30,484 bases of DNA from Marine Group II euryarchaeote MED-G33 (GTDB lineage: Archaea; Thermoplasmatota; Poseidoniia; Poseidoniales; Thalassarchaeaceae). Under the pieces are notes generated by a model. That model searched no databases. It saw only the letters and a list, made by a program, of their open reading frames with translations, and was not told where the DNA came from. The stretch spans positions 1 to 30,484 of the forward strand of contig CATISE010000214.1 in the NCBI GenBank assembly GCA_949538655.1. The letters are read 5' to 3'. The number at the start of each line of letters is the position of its first letter. Positions within the stretch are counted from its first letter, which is position 1. A program made the position numbers and the translations under genes. Shown here one piece after another: positions 8,420-18,500 of this stretch.

Positions 8420-8998
8420 ATGGATGGGGACTCAGCCAACAGGGGCATGGACGAGGATGAATTGGAACTCAAAGCGCAACGCGATAGCATGGCGCGTTTT
8501 GAAGATCAATCCGGTCGTGATGGAGCTGATGGGAGTCTGATTCTTGCTGATGCACTTACCTATGCAGCCGGAGCGACTGCTTTCATTACGGCTGCCCTCG
8601 ATGCGATGGAGGATGGGGGTCTCACCACAAGAACTGGTATTCTAATCGCAGCCGGCTTTGGCCTATGGTTGTGCTCGCAATCGCTCAATAATTTCCGTCG
8701 ACTATTGCCCGTTTGGTTAAGGGTTGTTTTGGGGATGCGAATCCTTCCAGAGACATTTGAAGAACAGAGTATGTTTTCTCGAAAAAGAAGAATGTGGACG
8801 ATTGTGATTGCAGCAATACTCACCGCAATTATCGCACTCCAGTTCACTGCAGATGGTACGAACATTGCCACACGGTCAGGCATTCCATTTCATTACGTAT
8901 TGTGGGTAATATCTGCACTGGATGTACTGGTCGCATTACAATGGTATCGAGTGATTGGCAAATCAAACCAAATTGTCAGTCGGCCCGGCGGATGGTGA
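8420..8998 (+). CDS. Small four-TM membrane protein, acidic N-terminus
   Basis: Unrecognised; 192 residues. The start at 8420 lies 35 bases from the divergent Pcp-Nudix start codon, without an SD, so the message may be leaderless. Residues 1-35 are hydrophilic and acidic (GMDEDELELKAQRDS). Hydrophobic helices lie at about 39-61, 71-88, 124-142 (MWTIVIAAILTAIIALQF) and 157-177. A short basic loop (SRKRRM) precedes the third helix, and the C-terminus is short and polar. No catalytic or transporter motif is visible. It is followed 70 bases later by another small membrane protein with a similar acidic start, which suggests a two-gene unit. Confidence 0.75.
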   Translation: MDGDSANRGMDEDELELKAQRDSMARFEDQSGRDGADGSLILADALTYAAGATAFITAALDAMEDGGLTTRTGILIAAGFGLWLCSQSLNNFRRLLPVWLRVVLGMRILPETFEEQSMFSRKRRMWTIVIAAILTAIIALQFTADGTNIATRSGIPFHYVLWVISALDVLVALQWYRVIGKSNQIVSRPGGW

Positions 8999-9068
8999 TT
9001 TTAGACGCAATCCGGGCACAGCATTGAACAGGATGGACCAACAGGCAAGGTTGAGGAGAGGGCTTTCG

Positions 9069-9443
9069 ATGGATGAGGATGAAGATTTAGTGGTGTCTCT
9101 ACCCACCGATCATTCTGCACAATCAGGAGGGCGATTTCGCAATACACTCAGTGTTTTGCGAATCATTTGGACTGAATTAACTGCGGGTGTTGGTGCATGG
9201 GGCTCACTGAAACCCCTCATTGCCGCAGTGCTTGCCTCCGTTCCATTCTTGTTTCTTGGTCAACATTTCAATCGGCAACATCAGAAGGGATTCGATTGGA
9301 TGCTGTTGCAATTGCCGCTAGTTTTGACATTGGTTCTTTGGCCAGTACTCTGGTTGTGGTCAATTTTAGATGCTTACAGGGTGGCAATGATTGGCGTTTC
9401 AGATGCCGAGAACAACCGACGTATTCTAGAAATTATGGCCTAA
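9069..9443 (+). CDS. Small two-TM membrane protein, acidic N-terminus
   Basis: Unrecognised; 124 residues from the ATG at 9069, which has a purine-rich SD (GAGGAGAGGG) just upstream. An in-frame ATG at 9033 without such a site would add 12 residues, and the open frame reaches 8955 inside the preceding gene. The N-terminus MDEDEDLVV echoes the MDEDELELK stretch of the gene before it. TM helices lie at about 47-65 and 77-99; the second ends in WSILDAYRVA, a form often seen in small prokaryotic membrane proteins. The stop codon directly abuts the stop of the convergent gene on the other strand. Function unknown. Confidence 0.75.
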   Translation: MDEDEDLVVSLPTDHSAQSGGRFRNTLSVLRIIWTELTAGVGAWGSLKPLIAAVLASVPFLFLGQHFNRQHQKGFDWMLLQLPLVLTLVLWPVLWLWSILDAYRVAMIGVSDAENNRRILEIMA

Positions 9444-9923
9444 TCACCATTCTTCAGGAATTTCGAGTGGTGAAAAGAGTTGGCCCGTGGCTTTTGAGTC
9501 CGCCAATTGATTTCGAGCCAGATGCTCCCATTGTCGCAATTGCATCAATGCATCCGCCAAAGGCATCTCGGTTGCTACCATAGATGAGCGCAAGATTGTA
9601 TCGAGAATATCCATACGATCATCATCGAGATTTTGGAGAACGGTTTCGAGAGGAGGGCCACTTGATTCGGAGGAATCACTTCCCCCCAAGAGAGGCCATG
9701 GTTGTGTCAAAATCTCTGGTAACTTTTCTCCTTCTGCATTGGCTTGGACTGTCAATGCCTCGGTTAATTGACGTGTGTATTTTGAAAATACCAATGAAAC
9801 TTCAATCAATGGCATTGAATACTGCCGCAAAAAATTCACAATTTGTTCCTGTAAAAAGACCATTTTCTCAGTTTGATCTGCATCAGGTGTGGGGATTGGT
9901 ATTCGTGGCAACTCATCTGTCAT
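9444..9923 (-). CDS. Small soluble protein, third gene of the giant envelope run
   Basis: Unrecognised; 159 residues from the ATG at 9923. GGTGA lies five bases upstream of that ATG; a GTG three codons earlier (9932) is the alternative. There is no signal peptide or TM. It is mostly helical and acidic, with a hydrophobic helix pair around residues 20-60 (VFLQEQIVNFLRQYSMPLIE), a Gly/Ser/Pro linker near 85-95, and a second helical part to the end (LPLADALMQLRQWEHLARNQ). It starts only 15 bases after the stop of the 1849-residue surface protein, so the two are almost certainly co-transcribed. It may therefore contact that protein's cytosolic tail or assist its production. That role is inferred from position alone. 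Confidence 0.72.
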   Translation of the reverse strand: MTDELPRIPIPTPDADQTEKMVFLQEQIVNFLRQYSMPLIEVSLVFSKYTRQLTEALTVQANAEGEKLPEILTQPWPLLGGSDSSESSGPPLETVLQNLDDDRMDILDTILRSSMVATEMPLADALMQLRQWEHLARNQLADSKATGQLFSPLEIPEEW

Positions 9924-9938
9924 GAGATTCACCGTTGA

Positions 9939-12900
9939 CTAAATTTGACCGCTGGCGCGAGCGGCATCAATTTGCTCTTGAGTCCAACCTCCAGCGATTA
10001 GTTGCTCATCGGTAAAATTAGTCGATGTCAAAGGATGGTTGTGCCCACCTGTAACATATTCTGAAGCCGCACGTTCCAACTCACTTTGTCGGAGGTAACC
10101 ATTGTCATCCGCATCATAATTACTTGCAAAGGAAAGGAATGTTGGAGCATCCTGAATATCGTGCATGCTGACGATTCTGGAAAATACACTGTCACTGAAG
10201 TCGAGAGGGACATTGACTTCAGGAGGTGGGATACTTACGACCGGTTCGGCAATAGGTGGTGCCAGAGTATTCGGTTCAGGTGCCGTTTCAAAACCGGGCG
10301 GCGGCGCAATGTTGACCGGCGGTGGTGCACTTTCGAAGCCAGGGGGAGGGGCGATGTTTGTGGGGGGCGGGGCATTGGTAAAATCGGGGGGAGGAGGGGG
10401 GTTATCCCCGGCAATATCAACCGTTTCAGATTGTTCAAGTAGATCGGTTTCATCATCGAATTGAGACTGCTTTTCTCTCCGATATAGAACCAACATCGAA
10501 ACACCGAAGCAAAGTGAAGCAACCGCGATGATGTACAATACAAACAGGCCCTTTGATTGATCGATTTGTTGGGAAAGCGCTTCCCCATCACGAGCTGTGT
10601 GTGGTTTGATTTCTAGCGGTTCAATGGTGACCCAATCGACATCGATATGGCGATCACGCGCAACCAATTGATACCTATGGATTTCGCTTTCTTCAACTTC
10701 GGTGGTGGGTAGAACAAGTGTCGCAGACCAGTTTGTCATGGAATCAATATTCACAATCGTTTCAACGTCTGAAACCTCAACCCATTGATCAGCTGTAATC
10801 TCTTCAAGTAGGATGAAAGTGATCTCTCCAGCCTGATCGTTGTTGTTCGTCCCCTGAATCGATAAACTTGCATCCTCGCCGCCAATCGGAGATGGATTGT
10901 TCCATGAAATTACAGTACTATTGCCACGGAGGTCGATATCAGGTCCGATACGAATCAATCTCCATTGTACGAGTGGATTGTGTTCAGTGTTGTTTTCTGC
11001 AATATATGGATTCCCTGCCTCATCTGAACCCGTAATCCAAACATCGACGATGTATCCGGGTAGTAACTCGATAGAACCACTATCTGTCAAATCCATGAGG
11101 CCTTCCCAACTCCAATCGGCTCCGATTGGTGCCCCTTGCTGGAAGGGCTGATTTCCACGTGAAATCTCACTGGTCCCTGCACGGATTCTCCAATGAATTT
11201 CCGCAGGTCGGTCCGTGTTAAAGCCATGTTCGTCAGAGACGTGGAGGCTGACAGGCAACTGATTGGTTTCACTCAACCGTACGTCACCATCGGGACCAAT
11301 AGAACGAATCTCAGGTGGCGTGCCATCTACAACCAATTGAATCCGCGGTTGTTGTGGGGTTGTATCATCGGCCAAACCGGGGAGGTTTTCGAGACTTGCA
11401 TACATGTCAAGACCACCACTTCGAACATTGGGTACAAGGATATCGAGGGTGAAATCACCACCTTCCCGCGGGACGGCTGACCAAGATCTCTCCAAGTCCC
11501 CCACTACAATATCGAATGCACCTTCTGGAGCAGGAGTCGAATCTTCACTGAACAGAATTCGGCCACCAATCCGTACAACCTGTCCAGCAGCAATCAATTC
11601 TGGAGATTCGCCAGGCCGGAACAGATTTCGCCCGGTTGCCAAATCGGTCGCCGTAAAGTGACCAGGGACCATGTCAAATCGCAAATCGTTGTCGAGACTC
11701 CACTCATCGTAACCCAACCCACCAGAATCCTCGTGGCAAGGCACATCGGTGTTCAAATCACAGGGCCAATCAATGACTTTGACAATCGGTACAAAGGTAG
11801 TGGCACCATTGGTGTCAAATTCCTCTGGGAACCACCAAGTCAACTGGAAGCGGATATCAAGGTAGAGGATACTACTGTTGGTGGGTTCAGTCGATGATGA
11901 ACTGTAAAGGTTGGATACCGCTACCGCTGTACTACCTGATTCAAGGTGCATTGTATGCCCTTCGTCAGGTCGTGTGAAATTTGCCCAAATAGAGGCGCGT
12001 TCGTCAGCAAAATCCTCAATCAATGAAAGGTGGACTGATTGAATATCTTGCCAGCCATTCCCATCACCGATTAACAACCGTGCAACATATTCAGTACCGG
12101 GATGAAGAGGCGATTCACCATCATGGCCTAGAATTGTTGAATTGATGGTTTCGATGACCGGTGAAAATTCTTCTCGGATTGAATAGGTCACCAAATCGGC
12201 ATCCCAGTCAGGGGTAATCAAAGAACCAATACCGCAGGGGGTCGGGACATCTGGACAGACAGGACCGCCACCTCTAGCAAGCACGTTCTGCTGCTGATCA
12301 ACTCCACTCACATAGAACGAAACTTTTTCGCCATGCTGGTTTGAACTATCATCAATAATGCCATTGAATATATTGAGGCCCCCTGGCAAGTTCTCTGGAG
12401 AACGTAAGATGGTGGTGCGATATTCATTAGCATCGGGGAGGCGATTGTAATTCAGGTCATCTTGAGCCTCTATCCAATAATGCAATGTAATCTCAGTAGG
12501 TGGATCTACCGAATCTTCTACAGTGACGCTGATTGATTGTGTACCCGCATGCACTTCGATTCCATCGTCTGGTGTAGCACCCATGACCAATGGACTATTA
12601 CCATCCAGAACGATTCTCATGGTGTTGAAATTTGGGTTGACATAGTTTGAACCATTTGGCAAGCCAACGGCTGATATCTGGAATAACATACCTCCTTGAC
12701 TGGATTGGATTGGAGTCTCAAACACCATGTAATATTGGCCATGTGCGGGGTTCGCCTCCGTCATGAAAACCTGTGAGCCATTGGACATAGGTTGACCATC
12801 TTGCCCTAGATTCTGGCCTGCCAATTCAAGATTGAATTGGCCCGCTTGTGGAGACAGTGTCGTTCCTTCAAAGGCAATCGTCCCACTGAATGTTAGATTG

Positions 12901-15488
12901 GTACCACCCCGCATCCAATCATAGGGTAACAATTGGCGGCCAGATTCATCGACAGCGGTTAAATCAAGAAGTTGTATGTCATTCTCGACACGGAGATTCA
13001 AATTCTCGGACTCGTAATTATTGACAGCCAAACCGATATCATCGATAACACTGATGTTGACTTCTGTTGAGGACTCATCATCCCAATTCCATTCTGAGCG
13101 AATCGGCATCCTGATGCTGACAATATCAGCAGCGTTGGTCACCGAAGTACAATTCCCAGCATCAAAGTGTACAATTCCATCGACATCAATTTCCTCTGCG
13201 CAGGAATCGCCAGCTTGCCAGCGCAGTACTGGATCCGCTCCGTGGCTGGACTGGAGTGTGAAATCGACCTGTTGGAGATTGGTGGCGTCGTCCCCAATTG
13301 CAATCTGTGTGACAAGAATTCGATCCACCCCATCTGGGACTAGCATACCCCCGTCGATTGATGTGTCAATCACACGTGTCCGGAATCGATAGGTGATATC
13401 CAAATCGGAAAGACGGACTCGACCTGGGCTGGCTGCCTTAATGGTGAAAGTAATGTTGACTGTACCTTCCCCATTTTGTGGAATCTCATCATTGAGTGCA
13501 TCGACCAAAGATTGACCACTGACCATTATCGGATCTTGTAGACCACCTGAACCCGTATATTCGTCCGTTCCGTCATCACCGACGTCAATCCGTACCGCAC
13601 TTGGATATCCTTCCTCATAATGTAGAGTGAGTTCATCCATCGATGGTGTCTCTGAAGAGGAACTGGTGTTAAGGGCGATTTTGTAGATGAGCTTGTTTCC
13701 AACGCTTGTCCCCCAATCAATCTCAACGTTGTTTTCAGCAAACACCCAATTCTGCCCTTCATCATTGGAAACCATCACTGCAGCGGCGGTGCCCGTGGGT
13801 TCAGTAGCGGTCCAAGTAGCACGCATCCGACCCACTTGAGTCCCCGTAGACAAGATAGGGGACTCCCATTCTCCTGCTGTTTCATATTCGGATGCGTAAT
13901 CAACTGACACCCACCATGAAACTGCAGTAGTGCCTACCAACTGAACTTTCCACTTCAACTCAGTGCCAGGGTAATCAAAATGAACAGTTTCATTGTTCGT
14001 GACCGAAACCCAATGAGTTCCACCGTCTGCACTAATCCAATATTCGACTCGATCACCTGCAGCACTGGTTGTCCAAGAGACTCCCATATTCGCTGCAACC
14101 ACTTCATCATCGACCTCAAACGATTCACTGACCCAAGTGGATGTACCAGGTTGAGCCGTAATCAGATAAGTGATTCCACTTCCAAATTCACGGAAACGTT
14201 GTCCTTGGGTCCAGGAATAGTGATCCAGTGTATTCAACCTCTGTCCATCATAATCAAGCCCGTATCCATTTGCAGAAATCGATGTTGATCCTGTTTGCTT
14301 GGTCAAAACACTACCAGGAGTACCGGTGATTGCAAAGCACTCAAGGTTGTCAGAACTCCATGATTGATAGGTCCGGAACCAAACCAAATCGCCATGGACG
14401 GACATCCCTCTCACCTGTCCATTCGACATGAAATAAGTGTAGAAATCTGTACTGTTTCGCTCAAACCCACCATTGCCATCAAATTCGTATTGAATGACTG
14501 ACTTACGAACTCCGTGATTGACCCAGATACTATCTCGTGTGCGATCGTATGAAATCGCGGTGTAGTCACCATATCCTCCACTACTGACATCGTATGACGA
14601 AATGCATTTCCAAGCGAGGGGGTGGCGAATGTCCCACTCTACAATGCGATGATATTGAACGGAATTCTGACCACGGTAAGCAGAGAGTATTCCAAACGCC
14701 CTCTCATCATCGGTAACGGCCCAGTCCCGCCAACCGTAGGTTTGCCACGAACTGGACAAAGATGGGACAGAACAAGTTCCGATGTCCAAATCAGGCCTTA
14801 GCGCCTGATTGTACGGACCTGTTGTCATTTGCGTCCCATTGTTTGTGTACAACACTTTGACCGTGTTCTTGAGCGTGTTTGTATCCCATGTGGATGCAAA
14901 AATCATGTTTCTGTAAACAAACGCTGCACCATTGTAGGTCGCCATTGTCCCTGAGGGCAATGTTAGTTGTGAACTAAATCGTGTCTCGCTGACATTGGTG
15001 GTATGGGGTTGGCGGATGGAATATGTCGAATTGTCATACCAAGCATTGGAAGACGCTGGTTCAGATTCCATGTCATGGGATTCGAACCAATTGTTTTCAT
15101 CTTTCATCGACAAAGAGACAGATTCACCACGAGTGTCAATGGCGATCGGAGTGCCTTCAGACCAGTCGCTTCGAGATGTATCTGTGATGCTATTCCATCC
15201 TGTTGCTGATGCTCCTGAAATGGTCACTTCTGCACCTGTAACTTCTGCACCTCTTGGGATTGAGACCTGGATATTCCGGGCAGGAGTAGCAGATTGGTAC
15301 AGGGCAATCGCTTCAGAGGAACCATCTGCAAATGTGTAGAGGTGGCGAGCACCGCCGCTTGTAGATTCAATCTCATCAAACGTCAATGTGGATTCGGCAG
15401 GGTGTTGCACTGCGGCTGCAAAAAGGGATAGCAGGAACAAACTTAGCAAGAGGATACTCTTCACAATTGGTTGCCTTTCAGTCTGCAT
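9939..15488 (-). CDS. Giant surface protein: secreted beta domains, C-terminal TM, Pro-rich EF-hand tail
   Basis: About 1849 residues. The ATG at 15488 is chosen because a signal peptide starts there (IVKSILLLSLFLLSLFAAA); a TTG at 15530 would add 14 non-signal residues. The ectodomain (about 25-1646) is beta-rich. Around 170-470 there is a stretch of WD/propeller-like blades (aromatic-rich, SIWVNHGVRKSVIQYEFDG), then jelly-roll or fibronectin/Ig-like modules (TWVSESFEVDDEVVA, EWESPILSTGTQVGRMRATW), with many N-x-S/T sequons. One TM helix lies at about 1647-1669, followed by RREK. The 180-residue cytosolic tail has a proline-rich part with a 15-residue tandem repeat (about 1706-1735), a canonical EF-hand loop (about 1792-1803, Asp1, Asp3, Asn5, Gly6, Glu12) and a short SHOCT-like end (TDEQLIAGGWTQEQIDAAR). 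No enzyme motif is seen. A role in adhesion, S-layer or surface architecture is likely but inferred. Confidence 0.85.
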   Translation of the reverse strand: MQTERQPIVKSILLLSLFLLSLFAAAVQHPAESTLTFDEIESTSGGARHLYTFADGSSEAIALYQSATPARNIQVSIPRGAEVTGAEVTISGASATGWNSITDTSRSDWSEGTPIAIDTRGESVSLSMKDENNWFESHDMESEPASSNAWYDNSTYSIRQPHTTNVSETRFSSQLTLPSGTMATYNGAAFVYRNMIFASTWDTNTLKNTVKVLYTNNGTQMTTGPYNQALRPDLDIGTCSVPSLSSSWQTYGWRDWAVTDDERAFGILSAYRGQNSVQYHRIVEWDIRHPLAWKCISSYDVSSGGYGDYTAISYDRTRDSIWVNHGVRKSVIQYEFDGNGGFERNSTDFYTYFMSNGQVRGMSVHGDLVWFRTYQSWSSDNLECFAITGTPGSVLTKQTGSTSISANGYGLDYDGQRLNTLDHYSWTQGQRFREFGSGITYLITAQPGTSTWVSESFEVDDEVVAANMGVSWTTSAAGDRVEYWISADGGTHWVSVTNNETVHFDYPGTELKWKVQLVGTTAVSWWVSVDYASEYETAGEWESPILSTGTQVGRMRATWTATEPTGTAAAVMVSNDEGQNWVFAENNVEIDWGTSVGNKLIYKIALNTSSSSETPSMDELTLHYEEGYPSAVRIDVGDDGTDEYTGSGGLQDPIMVSGQSLVDALNDEIPQNGEGTVNITFTIKAASPGRVRLSDLDITYRFRTRVIDTSIDGGMLVPDGVDRILVTQIAIGDDATNLQQVDFTLQSSHGADPVLRWQAGDSCAEEIDVDGIVHFDAGNCTSVTNAADIVSIRMPIRSEWNWDDESSTEVNISVIDDIGLAVNNYESENLNLRVENDIQLLDLTAVDESGRQLLPYDWMRGGTNLTFSGTIAFEGTTLSPQAGQFNLELAGQNLGQDGQPMSNGSQVFMTEANPAHGQYYMVFETPIQSSQGGMLFQISAVGLPNGSNYVNPNFNTMRIVLDGNSPLVMGATPDDGIEVHAGTQSISVTVEDSVDPPTEITLHYWIEAQDDLNYNRLPDANEYRTTILRSPENLPGGLNIFNGIIDDSSNQHGEKVSFYVSGVDQQQNVLARGGGPVCPDVPTPCGIGSLITPDWDADLVTYSIREEFSPVIETINSTILGHDGESPLHPGTEYVARLLIGDGNGWQDIQSVHLSLIEDFADERASIWANFTRPDEGHTMHLESGSTAVAVSNLYSSSSTEPTNSSILYLDIRFQLTWWFPEEFDTNGATTFVPIVKVIDWPCDLNTDVPCHEDSGGLGYDEWSLDNDLRFDMVPGHFTATDLATGRNLFRPGESPELIAAGQVVRIGGRILFSEDSTPAPEGAFDIVVGDLERSWSAVPREGGDFTLDILVPNVRSGGLDMYASLENLPGLADDTTPQQPRIQLVVDGTPPEIRSIGPDGDVRLSETNQLPVSLHVSDEHGFNTDRPAEIHWRIRAGTSEISRGNQPFQQGAPIGADWSWEGLMDLTDSGSIELLPGYIVDVWITGSDEAGNPYIAENNTEHNPLVQWRLIRIGPDIDLRGNSTVISWNNPSPIGGEDASLSIQGTNNNDQAGEITFILLEEITADQWVEVSDVETIVNIDSMTNWSATLVLPTTEVEESEIHRYQLVARDRHIDVDWVTIEPLEIKPHTARDGEALSQQIDQSKGLFVLYIIAVASLCFGVSMLVLYRREKQSQFDDETDLLEQSETVDIAGDNPPPPPDFTNAPPPTNIAPPPGFESAPPPVNIAPPPGFETAPEPNTLAPPIAEPVVSIPPPEVNVPLDFSDSVFSRIVSMHDIQDAPTFLSFASNYDADDNGYLRQSELERAASEYVTGGHNHPLTSTNFTDEQLIAGGWTQEQIDAARASGQI
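10284..10373 (-). repeat. Two-unit 45-bp tandem repeat in the proline-rich tail
   Basis: It encodes two copies of a 15-residue unit of the form APPP(T/V)NIAPPPGFE(S/T), residues about 1706-1735 of the 1849-residue protein. Further degenerate PPP clusters flank it on both sides. On the plus strand it appears as purine/G-rich runs (ggggggcgggg). It is a coding repeat, likely flexible and able to vary in copy number. Confidence 0.75.
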
Positions 15489-15541
15489 GACGCCCCCCCG
15501 CAAGATTGCACAGGAGGTGTGACGTATCAAACTCTTGTTGT

Positions 15542-15571
15542 CGGGTCAGGCCCCTACGGGGCCGTGACCCG
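15542..15571. repeat. 13-bp inverted repeat with 3-base loop between the two giant genes
   Basis: The left arm is CGGGTCA plus GGCCCC, the loop TAC, and the right arm GGGGCC, one unpaired G, then TGACCCG. It lies eight bases past the stop of the 1904-residue gene and 53 bases ahead of the ATG of the 1849-residue gene, both on the minus strand. It could be a 3' stem-loop/attenuator of the first gene or a 5' leader element of the second. No T-run follows on the minus strand (ACAACAAGAGTTTG), which argues against a simple bacterial-type terminator. Confidence 0.6.
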
Positions 15572-15578
15572 GAGATAA

Positions 15579-18500
15579 TCAACTGGTTGTTCGATCATCG
15601 TAACGGATGGGTGAACCACCATTTCCACGGATACCGTCGACCATATCGTCATCAATCTCAAACCAGTCGTTTAACCAATCACCATCAGTATCGTAATTGG
15701 TCGGATCGGTTCCATCTGCGATATTGTCGCCATCGATGTCTAGAACCCACCAACCCCAAGCAAATTCGCCTTGACCAATATTCGGGAAGCGATCGAATGA
15801 ACCCCATCTGCGTTCCCACTCATCCGTCCAATCACCTCGACAAATTGTGATATCATCTGTTTGGTCGAGAAGCATGTAATCTACATCATTATCGAATACA
15901 ACGTGTGCATAAAGGTCGTCTGTCATATTGATTCGATACATTCGGAAATAATTTGCATAGATATCATTCGGAGTGTCGGTTTGCAGTAAAAATCCACGTA
16001 ATTGCCACCATTCAGTAATCTGTTCACCTTCATACAATAGCGGTGAACCGCGTACTTGATTGGCACTCGTCAATGTTGTATTCCCAAAGAATTCTTGGAA
16101 GTTATTGTAGGGTATGTAGATGCAGGTTGGCCCTGAACAATCCCAGCCACCATCATTGTCGGGATCTTCAGACGCATCCGTTGGATCACGTGGGTCAAAT
16201 GTGGCCCAAGTCCAATCCATGTTGGGCCTTGCCAAGTTCATCCCCGTCACGTTCAATGGTTTCTTCGTCGACCCGAAATCTTCCCAAACAACCTTGATGT
16301 GCATGAATGAAGACCAATTGTCGTTGGATTCGTTCCAACCTCTGTCGTGTTCCCACCAATCTGGAAGCATGTCACCATCGGTATCGGTATCGATTGGGTT
16401 GGTTCCATACTTGTAGACTTCACGGCCATCGGTAAGTGCCCATGAAAAGTCATAGTCGGTTGTGGCACCATTCGATTCTTCCCGAACCTTCTGAATGGCG
16501 TCACCATCCGTATCATTGGAAATTGGAAGAGTTCCTAAATTCCATTCTTGCAAGTTGGTGAAATATAGCGGACTGTTGCCGGGGGAAATCTGCTGGCTAG
16601 AATCGTAAGGAGTGAATGTTCTTGATTCCCACGAACCCTGCTCGGCAGGTATATCGCCAGAATTACCATTCCAAGTGCGATCAAACCAACCATCTGCATC
16701 TGGATCATAATCAACATCGAGTGGGTTCACTGGGTTCAAACTCCACCTCCAACTGTCCATTGGTAGAGTTTCGGAATAACGAGAATAACAGAACTCCCAT
16801 CCATCTGGCATCGTGTCGCCATCTGAATCTGGGTGGGTTGGATCAGAGATGCCCAAGAGACTGAGATTCCAATTGTCTGAATACGCCTCATTGATTCGAA
16901 TCATTCGTTCACTGCTCATGACATCCTTTGCCACAAACAAGTCGTATAGAACACCGCGAGCTGCAAATTCGGATAGACCCTGCTCTTCTTGTTGTGCTGT
17001 CATGGCATCCAAGCCATAGCTGACCAATCCAAATTCAACCGGGACTGTGAATCTTTGATCAAAACGCCCATAAATTCGTGCTTGATATTCTGCAAGATTG
17101 TCATAGGATTCATTCTCATCAATCTCCCCATCACCATTGCAATCCCACGAATCATTATCAGAATCGAAGTCCACGTCGGCCGCAGTAAGTGGGTTCATCT
17201 CCCAATGATTCCCCTCTAAATTCCATTCAGTAAACCAATACTCGTAGCCATCAATCATTTGATCACTGTCAGAATCATTGTTTGTCGGATCTGTGATTCC
17301 GATGATCGTTGACAGAAGTGGGGGTGGTGGGATGGCAGGGTTACTCCGCCAATCAAGATACTGCTGAGAAGCGATCATGGCCCGATTTCCTTTTGCGAAT
17401 AGCATTGAATTAATTCGCTGCAAAAATGCATTCTCATTCTGCGCGATAGCCTCCTCCCACATCTTTGGAGCATCTGGGGGTGAGAGCCCCCCATTGGTTG
17501 GATTTTGCACGGTGAGGTTGAGTTCTTGCAAATCGGTCAGTGCATCGCGATCTGCATCATAATGCCCATCACCAGCAACCAACGGATTCAGAGTCCAAAC
17601 CAAATCACTTTGATTCCATTGTGTGAAGAGAAGTTCAATGCCGTCATACATCCCGTCACCATCAGTATCAGGGTTGTTCGGGTCACATGTCCAACCACTC
17701 AGAGCGATTTGTTCAGGACTGATGAAGGCGCCAAATGGTGTCATTGAACCAGCTTCATTCCACACTTGGATTGCTGCGATATCACCTACGCCGAAAACGT
17801 AGTATTGAGGACTTGACTGGTCAGGGTCAGTTTCGGTATAATTTGAGTCGATTGAGTTGTATTCTTCCCAATTCGTCATCCCATCTCCATCTGGATCCCC
17901 AAGAGAATCTAGTTCCATGACAGGATTGAGAGTCCAGCCCTCATTGAAAACATCCCAACGTGCATGGTACACTTCCCAACCATCGGGCATACCGTCCTGA
18001 TCCGTATCCCGGCTCAGTGGGTCGCTAGTCCCTTGATCAGCAGGGGGTGCAAGCGGTTGATCGGCAATCACCTCTTGTGTGGCAAAGAATCCGAATGCCT
18101 CAGTGGCTGAACCATTCCATGATTCGTTGTAAAGAGCAGTGCTGAAAGGCAAAGCGTTTCCATCTTGATCAACGTCACCAATCATAATCAACGATGAAAT
18201 GTAATACTCCATCCAGTTGGTGAACATTTCATCTTGCTGAAGAATCCCATCATGGTTTGCATCATATCCATCACCATCAGGATTGTTTCCTGCATCCGAA
18301 CCATTCAGTGGATTCAGGCCCTCTTGTGCCGAGGACCATGAACAGGTGTATCTCGCCTCCCATCCGTCAGGGAGGCCATCACCATCAGAATCGGCAAGGT
18401 TCGGATCGGTATCGACCCAACCAGCAGCCCCATCTGCGGTTTCGTTGTGAGTGTATAGGCCCTGTTCTAGAACAAATAACCTGATTTGTTGCCATTGATA

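Noticed and set aside
10260..10464. Plus-strand Gly-rich open frame opposite the proline-rich tail (GGGAMLTGGGALSKPGGGAM type).
   Set aside because: It is the antisense image of the PPP-rich repeat, has no start signal, and lies inside the 1849-residue gene.
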